A stretch of DNA of 5,812 nt from Devosia sp. Its GTDB lineage: Bacteria > Pseudomonadota > Alphaproteobacteria > Rhizobiales > Devosiaceae. Both the position numbers and the translations under genes were made by a program. The notes under the pieces were generated by a model that saw only the letters and a list, made by a program, of their open reading frames with translations, was not told the origin of the DNA and searched no databases. Location of the stretch: NCBI GenBank assembly GCA_016793415.1, contig JAEUMC010000973.1:1-5812 (forward strand), given 5' to 3'. The stretch's first letter is position 1. Each line of letters begins with the position of its first letter. This document shows positions 1-4,741 of the stretch, in pieces.

Positions 1-193
1 GCGTCCCCTCGCCCCTCTGGGGAGAGGGTTAGGGTGAGGGGTAGCCAAGCACACCGGGTGATTGGGTGCCGTTGCGGTAGGGCCCGAAGGGCGCCGCCTC
101 ACTGAACCACCGAAAGGCGGTTTAGCCGACTGGCGCTTCAGCGCGCTTGGCTCCCCTCACCCTGGCCCTCTCCCCAGAGGGGCGAGGGGACGC
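1..193. repeat. Large GC-rich inverted-repeat element (repeat A), possibly continuing beyond the window edge
   Basis: Positions 1-50 and 145-193 form a near-perfect inverted repeat: 47 pairs match, with two adjacent mismatches (29-30) and one single-base bulge near 42. Read as plus-strand RNA the two mismatches are U-G wobbles, so the stem would be essentially unbroken in that orientation. The ~94-nt interior holds three small hairpins: GCCC-GAA-GGGC at 82-92, a GAAA-loop hairpin at 105-122 with one A/C mismatch, and GCGC-TTCA-GCGC at 133-144. Each arm is itself partly palindromic (CCTCT-CCCC-AGAGG at 167-180). It lies 22 nt past the pip stop codon. Arms of this CCCCTC...GAGGGG composition are typical of dispersed intergenic palindromic repeats in alphaproteobacteria. 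It may act as an mRNA 3'-end stabiliser, a terminator-like structure or a non-autonomous mobile element. No convincing protein-coding gene is seen in 1-215. Confidence 0.8.
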
Positions 194-215
194 ACTTTGC
201 GCCGCCGGTTCACAC

Positions 216-1145
216 TTAGGCAAAACTCTGGATCGCCGCCGTCACCGCCTCGGTAATCCCCGGGTCGCTGAGCGAGTGGCCGGCGTTGTCGACCACCCGT
301 ATCTCCGCATCGGTCCAGATCGTCGCCAGGGCATGCGCGGTGCGGGGTGGGCAGAGGAGGTCGTAGCGGCCCTGGATGATGATGCCGCGGATGCCGGCGA
401 GGCGGTGGGCGTTGGCCATGAGTTGGTCGGGCGCCATGAAGCTGTCATGGCTGAAATAGTGCGCTTCCATCAGCGCCGTGGCCGGGAGGCGCGACGAGGG
501 CGAGAAATCGAGCCGCGTCGTTGCCGGACGTACCTCCGAAAGGATGCGCTCGGTGTCGCCATAGGCCCGGGCAGCGGGGCCGTGGATCGCCGGATCGGGA
601 TCGAGGATGCGGCGGAAATAGCTGTCGACCGGCGAGCGGCGCTCCTCGGCAGTGAGGAGGCTGAGGAAATCCTCGTACAGCGCCGGATAGAAGGTCGAGA
701 GCCCGGTGCCGAAGGCCCAGTCGAGTTCAGTGCGGGTGCCGAGGAAGGTGGCGCGCAGCACGATGCCGAGCACCCGCTCGGGGTGGGCCTCGGCATAGGC
801 GAGGGCGAGCGTCGCGCCCCAGGAGCCGCCGACCACCAGCCAGCGCTCGATGCTCAGATGTTCACGGATCCGCTCCATGTCGGCGATCAGATGCGCCGTG
901 GTGTTGGTCTCGCGCGAGCGGGCCGGGGTAGAGCGGCCGGCGCCGCGCTGGTCGAACAGCACGGCGCGGAAGCGGGTGGGATCGAACAGCTGCCGATGCG
1001 CCGGCTGGCAGCCGCTGCCCGGGCCGCCATGCAGGTAGACGGCGGGGATGCCGTCGGCCGCGCCGATGGTTTCGACGTAGAGCTCGTGACCATCGCCGAC
1101 GGGAAGGCGGAAGGTAGTGAGGGCGGTGGGGGAGAGGTCGTCCAC
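216..1145 (-). CDS. pip: Prolyl aminopeptidase (proline iminopeptidase), S33-family alpha/beta hydrolase
   Basis: This is a cytoplasmic exopeptidase that removes an N-terminal proline from peptides. With the GTG start at 1145 the product is 309 residues, close to the usual 310-320 for bacterial Pip. Visible signatures are the oxyanion-loop HGGPGSG at 39-45, FDQRGAGRS at 64-72, the nucleophile elbow GGSWG with Ser108, a helical cap region whose EAHYF (Glu227) matches the glutamate that binds the substrate N-terminus in this family, the acid Asp262 in QGRYD, and His290 in NAGHS. The frame stays open upstream to an ATG at 1292, but those 49 extra residues are low-complexity translation of repeat B and have no place in the family. 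GTG 1145 is the only standard start that leaves a normal N-terminus, though its Shine-Dalgarno is weak (AAAGG about 13 nt upstream). It lies 192 nt beyond pqqE on the same strand, with an inverted repeat between, so co-transcription is uncertain. A role in trimming PqqA-derived peptides is conceivable but unproven. Substrate specificity within S33 is inferred from motifs. Confidence 0.88.
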   Translation of the reverse strand: MDDLSPTALTTFRLPVGDGHELYVETIGAADGIPAVYLHGGPGSGCQPAHRQLFDPTRFRAVLFDQRGAGRSTPARSRETNTTAHLIADMERIREHLSIERWLVVGGSWGATLALAYAEAHPERVLGIVLRATFLGTRTELDWAFGTGLSTFYPALYEDFLSLLTAEERRSPVDSYFRRILDPDPAIHGPAARAYGDTERILSEVRPATTRLDFSPSSRLPATALMEAHYFSHDSFMAPDQLMANAHRLAGIRGIIIQGRYDLLCPPRTAHALATIWTDAEIRVVDNAGHSLSDPGITEAVTAAIQSFA

Positions 1146-1205
1146 GTAGGGTGATCTGCCTTTATTGGTTGCTGCTTCACAGCGCCGGGAGATGATACGG
1201 TCGCT

Positions 1206-1303
1206 TCCCTCCCCCTTGAGGGGAGGGATTGAGGGAGGAGGTGGTGCAGTCAGCACCGAGCGTCCCTCGCCACCCCCAACCCCTCTCCTCAAGGGGGAGG
1301 GGA
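1206..1303. repeat. GC-rich imperfect inverted repeat (repeat B) between pqqE and pip
   Basis: The left arm (about 1206-1244) and right arm (about 1270-1303) are imperfect reverse complements sharing a CCCCCTTGAGG-type core. The apex is a 5-bp hairpin, GGTGC-AGTCA-GCACC at 1243-1257. Each arm also folds on itself: CCTCCCC/GGGGAGG within 1208-1226, and CCCCTC/GAGGGG within 1280-1302. No T-tract follows on the minus strand, so it is not a classical intrinsic terminator, but in a pqq transcript it would form a strong structure just past pqqE. It resembles repeat A in composition and arm layout. Translating it gives the spurious N-terminal extension of pip. The rest of the 1146-1337 gap shows no gene; about 60 nt (1146-1205) between this repeat and the pip start could hold a pip promoter, but no convincing -35/-10 pair is seen. 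Confidence 0.75.
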
Positions 1304-1327
1304 GCAGTGAACTCTGTGGGTGGGGTT

Positions 1328-1337
1328 GGCACGTGCC
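1328..1337. repeat. 10-bp perfect palindrome abutting the pqqE stop codon
   Basis: GGCACGTGCC is perfectly self-complementary and begins directly after the pqqE TGA on the minus strand. It could be a protein-binding site or a minor part of the 3'-end structure formed with repeat B. A 10-bp palindrome in high-GC DNA can also arise by chance, so no function is assigned. Confidence 0.4.
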
Positions 1338-2537
1338 TCACACTTCCTGCTGTTCCGGCTCCAGCGTGCCACCGGCAAAATTGCGGTAGATGTAGCGGTT
1401 CGTTCCGGTAGCAGACTCAGCTTCCGCCGTCCTGAAGATCTCGTGGTGGCGCGGCGACAGGCTGCAGGCGGGGTCGGTATTGCCGGCACTGCCGGTCAGC
1501 GCGAAGGCCTGGCAGCGGCAGCCGCCGAAATCGAGTTCTTTGAAGGCGCAGCTCTGGCACGGCTCGGGCATCCAGCCGGTGCCGCGATAGCGGTTGAAGG
1601 CGTCGGAGTTCTGCCAGATCCAGGCGATCGAGTGGTTGGAGCGGACGCTCTCGAAATCGAGCTCGGTGATGGTCTCGGCGGCGTGGCAGGGCAGCACCTT
1701 GCCGGCAGGAGTGATGTTGAAAAACTGCCGGCCCCAGCCGCCCATGCATTTCTTCGGGCGATCGGCGTAGTAGTCGGGGACGACATAGTCGATGTCGAGG
1801 ATGCCCCTGAGGCGTTCCGACGCTTCCTCGACGATGCGGGTGGTGTCGTCGATCTGGGCGATGGTCGGCATCAGTGCGGCGCGGTTCTTCAGCGCCCAGC
1901 CGTAATACTGGACGTTTGCCACCTCGATGCGGTCGGCGTCGAGCGCCACGGCCATGTCGATCATGCCCGGCAACTGGTGGAGGTTCTGCCGGTGCATCAC
2001 CGCGTTGACGGTGAGCGGCAGGCCGAGTTCGCGAGCCCAGCCGGCGGCTTCCAGTTTCTTCGAATGCCCCTTGAAGCCGGCGATGCGGTTGGCCAGTTCA
2101 GGTTCGTTCCCCTGAAAGCTGATCTGGATGTGGCAGAGCCCGGCATCGGCCAGCGCCGCGAGCTTTTCGCGCGTCAGCAGTACCGCCGAAGTGATGAGGT
2201 TGGAATAGAGCCCGAGGTCGGTGGCGTGCTGGATCAGCTCGGCGAGATCCTTGCGGACGGTCGGCTCGCCGCCCGAGAAGTGCACCTGCAGCACGCCGAT
2301 CTCGGCGAGTTCGGTGAGCACCTTCTTCCACTCCTCGGTGCTGAGCTCATTGCCGGCGCGCTCCATTTCGATGGGGTTGGAGCAGTAGCCGCATTGCAGC
2401 GGGCAGCGATGCGTGAGTTCGAGCAGTACGGCTAGCGGGATGCCGTAGCTCTCGGCAACGGACTTCTCCTCGAGGATGGCGAGGCCATCGGTCGGGTCGG
2501 CGAAGACCGGGCTGGTGTCGAGAAGGGTAGGGCTCAT
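1338..2537 (-). CDS. pqqE: PqqE, PqqA peptide cyclase (radical SAM/SPASM enzyme)
   Basis: PqqE uses S-adenosylmethionine and iron-sulfur clusters to join the side chains of the conserved Glu and Tyr of PqqA by a C-C bond, the first committed PQQ step. The 399-residue product has the radical-SAM motif CPLQCGYC (Cys45, Cys49, Cys52) followed by SNP, and the SAM-contact motif FSGGEP at 87-92. The C-terminal SPASM region supplies auxiliary-cluster ligands Cys264, Cys284, Cys327, Cys330, Cys340, Cys342 and Cys358, plus Asp336 in the ELDFGGC stretch. That position corresponds to the unusual aspartate cluster ligand known in PqqE. The family-typical YYGWALKNRAALMP segment lies at 211-224. The protein has about 20 more residues ahead of the first cluster than the Klebsiella enzyme. 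Its ATG overlaps the pqqD stop as ATGA, with AAAGG 7 nt upstream as a modest ribosome site, indicating translational coupling. It should act with PqqD as substrate chaperone. All expected cysteines are present, so it looks functional. Confidence 0.97.
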   Translation of the reverse strand: MSPTLLDTSPVFADPTDGLAILEEKSVAESYGIPLAVLLELTHRCPLQCGYCSNPIEMERAGNELSTEEWKKVLTELAEIGVLQVHFSGGEPTVRKDLAELIQHATDLGLYSNLITSAVLLTREKLAALADAGLCHIQISFQGNEPELANRIAGFKGHSKKLEAAGWARELGLPLTVNAVMHRQNLHQLPGMIDMAVALDADRIEVANVQYYGWALKNRAALMPTIAQIDDTTRIVEEASERLRGILDIDYVVPDYYADRPKKCMGGWGRQFFNITPAGKVLPCHAAETITELDFESVRSNHSIAWIWQNSDAFNRYRGTGWMPEPCQSCAFKELDFGGCRCQAFALTGSAGNTDPACSLSPRHHEIFRTAEAESATGTNRYIYRNFAGGTLEPEQQEV

Positions 2538-2863
2538 GGCGTGGCCTTTCGGGCTTCGACGACGAAGCCGGAGCCGGCGAGATCCTGCAGCATGGCGATG
2601 ACATCGGTGCCGATCTCGTCGCGCGGCGCGGCATAGGCCGCCGCCAGGTGGTCGATGATATCAGCGACGCTGCGCCGGCCGTCGCAGAGCTGCAGGATTT
2701 CGACGGCGATCTCGTCGGGCGCCATGACGCGCTCGGGCACTAGCAGCACCCAGCGCTGGCGCGCCTCGTCATAGCGCAGCCGGGTACCGCGGGCGAGGGT
2801 GGGGACGCTGTCCTCGGCAACGATCAGCCGGCGCCGGGCTGCCGGAGCGGTGACGGCGGTCAT
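2534..2863 (-). CDS. pqqD: PqqD, PqqA-binding peptide chaperone
   Basis: PqqD is a small cytoplasmic winged-helix-like protein of the RiPP recognition element family. It binds the PqqA precursor tightly and delivers it to PqqE. The 109-residue product has a disordered Ala/Arg-rich start (about 1-17), then the family pattern: PTLARGTRLRYDEARQRWVLL at 21-41 (beta hairpin), PERVMAPDEIAVEILQLCDG at 43-62, a SVADIIDHLAAAY helix at 65-77, and a final DVIAMLQDLAGSGFVVE helix-strand at 87-103. The usual length is about 90, so the surplus is at the N-terminus. Its ATG overlaps the pqqC stop (ATGA) and its own TGA overlaps the pqqE start, with no good Shine-Dalgarno of its own, so translation probably depends on coupling. 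In some methylotrophs pqqC and pqqD are fused; here they are separate but overlapping. Confidence 0.95.
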   Translation of the reverse strand: MTAVTAPAARRRLIVAEDSVPTLARGTRLRYDEARQRWVLLVPERVMAPDEIAVEILQLCDGRRSVADIIDHLAAAYAAPRDEIGTDVIAMLQDLAGSGFVVEARKATP

Positions 2864-3624
2864 GGCGTGGCCGGGACGAAGGCGCCGGGCGGCACGTGGC
2901 CCTCGACATAGGCGTGGTAGAGCGCGTCGAGCTGCACCCAGAGCACGTTGGTCTTGAAGATCAACGCATTGCAGACCAGTTGGCGCTCGTAGGGGGTCCT
3001 CGCGTGCTGCTTCACGTAGTTCAGGGCGAACTCGGAGTCGCGCGGCGCCTGGGTGAGGCGACGGCTGAAATAGCTCATCACCTCGGGGGTCACGAAGTCA
3101 TAGTGCTTCAGCATGCCCGAGATGCGCTCCTCGTGCAGGTTGGGCGCAAACAGCTCGGTGAGCGAGGAAGCGATGGCCTCGAGCGGGGATTTCTCGCGCA
3201 CGAAATGCACATAGGCTTCGACGGCGAAGCGGGTGGCGGGCAGTATCCCCTCGGCGCTTTCGACATAGTCGGTATCGAGGCCAAGCCCCTCGGTCAGCTT
3301 GATCCAGCGCTCGATGCCGCCTTCGGTGCCGATGTCGCCATCATGGTCGGAAATGCGGTGGCGCCATTCGATGCGGGTGTCGCGATCGCGGAAACGGGAG
3401 ATCACCACTGCGTCTTTGATCGGGATGGTCGACTGGTAATAGTAGCGGTTGAGCGCCCAGGCCTGCACCTGACCCTTGGTGAGTTTACCGCCATGGAGCA
3501 GGGCATGGAACGGGTGAAGGCTGTGGTAGCGGGTGGCGCCGATGAAGCGGAGCTGCTCCTCCAACTGCTCGGGCGTATCGAGCGGCGCGTCGGCCAGGAC
3601 CGAGAAGGCGGTCAGTGCAGTCAT
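2860..3624 (-). CDS. pqqC: PqqC, pyrroloquinoline-quinone synthase
   Basis: PqqC is a cofactorless oxidase that completes PQQ: it closes the second ring of the intermediate AHQQ and removes eight electrons with molecular oxygen, in the cytoplasm. The 254-residue product is an all-helical TenA-like fold of normal length. Residues known from the Klebsiella enzyme all appear at a constant offset of ten: His34, Arg60, Gln64 (in NRYYYQ), Lys70, Arg90, His94, Tyr138, His164, Arg167, Tyr185, Arg189 and Lys224. The active site therefore looks intact. The ATG overlaps the pqqB stop by 4 nt (ATGA) and is preceded by GGAG with an 8-nt spacer (3633-3636) inside the end of pqqB. That gives it the best internal ribosome site of the coupled genes. 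Its stop overlaps the pqqD start. Confidence 0.97.
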   Translation of the reverse strand: MTALTAFSVLADAPLDTPEQLEEQLRFIGATRYHSLHPFHALLHGGKLTKGQVQAWALNRYYYQSTIPIKDAVVISRFRDRDTRIEWRHRISDHDGDIGTEGGIERWIKLTEGLGLDTDYVESAEGILPATRFAVEAYVHFVREKSPLEAIASSLTELFAPNLHEERISGMLKHYDFVTPEVMSYFSRRLTQAPRDSEFALNYVKQHARTPYERQLVCNALIFKTNVLWVQLDALYHAYVEGHVPPGAFVPATP

Positions 3625-4523
3625 AGGGTGATCTCCATCCCGTCGGCCGGGATCTGCCAGCCGGCCTGTCTCACCGCCTGTCGCTCGGAGGAGCCGGGCA
3701 TCAGGGCGGGGTTCGAATTGTTGATGTGCAGGAAGAGTTTCCGCTCGATCCCGAGGTTTTCGAGGGCGGGCATGGCGGCGGACATGGCGATGTGGCCCAT
3801 GCGTTGGCCGGTCTTGTGGTTGAGGCCCTGGCGGATCATCTCGTCATCGGTGAACAGCGTGCCGTCGAAGAACACCAGCCTGGCGCCGCGCAGGTAGGCC
3901 TCGACCTCCGGGGTCAGCGCTGCACAGGCGGCGAGGAACACGAAGCTCTCATCGCTCGCCCGGTCGCGAATGACGAAGCCCAGGGTGTCGCCCTCGGCAT
4001 TGGCGCTGGTGTCCTCGACGAACAAGGCGGCCTTGCCGGGGGCGATGAAGGGCAGGATCTCAAGGCCGGAGGGTGAACCGTCGGGCAGTCGTGGCTCGAA
4101 GGCCGTGTCGGGGGTGATGGCGACGCGAGGGACCAGCGCCGGCTTCAGCACATTGAAGATCGAGTTTTCGGCGAGCAGCGACAGCACGCGGCTATGGCCG
4201 TAGAGGGTGAAGGGCGAACCCTCCCTGAGGGTCAGCAGCCCGGCGATCGCATCGACTTCGCCGTTGCTGAGGATCACGCCGGCGATCGGGCTATGGCGCA
4301 GGGCGCGGGGGTGGAGCGCCGGGGTGGCGGTGAGCTGCTGGCGCAGGTCCGGCGAGGCGTTGATCAGGAACCAGTGCTGGTGGTCGGCGCTGACGGCTAT
4401 CGAGGCTTGCGTGGCCCGCAGCTCGGCATGGCTGGTGCGGGCGGCACGACAGTTGTCGCAGCCGCAATTCCATTGCGGCACCCCGCCACCCGCCGCGGTT
4501 CCAAGGACAATTATGCTGAGCAT
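3621..4523 (-). CDS. pqqB: PqqB, PQQ biosynthesis metallo-beta-lactamase-fold protein
   Basis: PqqB has the metallo-beta-lactamase fold and is reported to act as an iron-dependent hydroxylase on the tyrosine-derived part of the Glu-Tyr intermediate after PqqE and proteolysis; it was earlier thought to be a PQQ carrier. The 300-residue product begins MLSIIVLGTAAGGGVPQWNC, the family signature, and carries the structural zinc motif CxCxxC (Cys20, Cys22, Cys25). Also visible are NASPDLRQQ at 55-63, LLTLREG at 96-102, FFDGT at 218-222, MGHIAMS at 242-248 with His244, and HINNSNP at 266-272 with His266. The oddity is at 91-92: the sequence is NGEVDAIAGLL, whereas Klebsiella, Pseudomonas and Methylorubrum PqqB have an Asp-His pair there, the remnant of the HxHxDH metal motif. 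This could alter metal binding or be a lineage trait. The ATG lies 31 nt after pqqA with a weak GGGGA ribosome site; its TGA overlaps pqqC. Confidence 0.96.
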   Translation of the reverse strand: MLSIIVLGTAAGGGVPQWNCGCDNCRAARTSHAELRATQASIAVSADHQHWFLINASPDLRQQLTATPALHPRALRHSPIAGVILSNGEVDAIAGLLTLREGSPFTLYGHSRVLSLLAENSIFNVLKPALVPRVAITPDTAFEPRLPDGSPSGLEILPFIAPGKAALFVEDTSANAEGDTLGFVIRDRASDESFVFLAACAALTPEVEAYLRGARLVFFDGTLFTDDEMIRQGLNHKTGQRMGHIAMSAAMPALENLGIERKLFLHINNSNPALMPGSSERQAVRQAGWQIPADGMEITL

Positions 4524-4554
4524 GAGGCCCGTCCCCGCGGCAGGATCGACGCGA

Positions 4555-4638
4555 CTACTTGCGGGTCGCGCAAGCGTACATGTTGATTTCCATGCTCACC
4601 GGCACTTCGACCAGCTTGGGCTTCTTCCAGGACTTCAT
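4555..4638 (-). CDS. pqqA: PqqA, ribosomally synthesised PQQ precursor peptide
   Basis: This 27-codon gene encodes the peptide whose glutamate and tyrosine side chains supply all carbon and nitrogen of PQQ. The peptide begins MKSWKKPKLVEVPVSMEIN and ends MYACATRK. Glu17 and Tyr21 form the obligatory ExxxY pair. The basic, tryptophan-containing N-terminus (WKKPK) resembles PqqA leaders bound by PqqD, and the overall form matches rhizobial PqqA peptides of similar length. The ATG at 4638 is preceded by GAGGAG with a good spacer, the strongest ribosome site in the window, as expected for a substrate peptide needed in excess over its enzymes. The stop is TAG, followed 31 nt later by pqqB. It contains two internal prolines (7 and 13) but none next to the cross-linked residues. 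Confidence 0.96.
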   Translation of the reverse strand: MKSWKKPKLVEVPVSMEINMYACATRK

Positions 4639-4646
4639 TTGAAGTT

Positions 4647-4652
4647 CTCCTC
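4647..4652 (-). promoter_or_regulatory. Strong Shine-Dalgarno of pqqA
   Basis: On the minus strand GAGGAG lies 8 nt before the pqqA ATG (bases AACTTCAA between). It fixes the start codon of this very short gene and is clearly better than the ribosome sites of pqqB, pqqD and pip, consistent with high output of the precursor peptide. Confidence 0.85.
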
Positions 4653-4711
4653 ACGATTCACGGCTTGGTTGCCGCGACGAGGAGTGTCAGCGAGAACGCC
4701 GGGGCCCGCAC

Positions 4712-4728
4712 TCTATCATGCTGATAGA
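4712..4728. promoter_or_regulatory. Probable LysR-type operator in the pqqA promoter region
   Basis: TCTATCA-GCA-TGATAGA is a perfect 7-3-7 inverted repeat and contains TATCA-GCA-TGATA, which fits the classical LysR-box form T-N11-A with ATC/GAT half-sites. It sits in the 103-nt gap between the lysR stop (14 nt away) and pqqA (73 nt to the ATG), and is AT-rich against GC-rich surroundings. A CTGACA resembling a -35 hexamer lies about 22 nt downstream on the minus strand (4690-4685), which would put the palindrome centre near -65 to -70, the usual recognition-site position for LysR activators. No clear -10 is visible, which is common for activator-dependent promoters. Binding by the adjacent regulator is inferred. 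Confidence 0.6.
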
Positions 4729-4741
4729 TATGGCCTATTGG

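Noticed and set aside
1..193. CRISPR array or insertion-sequence end
   Set aside because: There is a single inverted pair, not regularly spaced direct repeats, and no transposase fragment or target duplication is visible within the window.
147..1154. Long plus-strand open frame (335 codons) opposite pip
   Set aside because: It overlaps pip across its whole length, gives an Arg/Gly/Ala-rich protein with no recognisable motif, and starts inside repeat A. It is an antisense effect of high GC and codon bias.
1146..1292. N-terminal extension of pip to an ATG at 1292
   Set aside because: The added 49 residues are translated from inverted repeat B and the spacer after it, do not resemble any Pip N-terminus, and would make the protein unusually long. 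GTG 1145 fits the family.
1206..1303. Classical Rho-independent terminator after pqqE
   Set aside because: The stems are strong, but no run of T follows on the minus strand, so only a general structured 3' element is supported.
1320..2435. Long plus-strand open frame (371 codons) opposite pqqE
   Set aside because: It is fully antisense to a well-supported radical-SAM gene, and its product has low-complexity composition without domain motifs.
2534..3624. A fused PqqCD protein as in some methylotrophs
   Set aside because: pqqC and pqqD are in different frames with a clear ATGA stop/start overlap, so they are separate genes.
2896..3897. Long plus-strand open frame (333 codons) opposite pqqC and the end of pqqB
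   Set aside because: It spans two confidently identified genes in antisense and shows no family signature or credible ribosome site.
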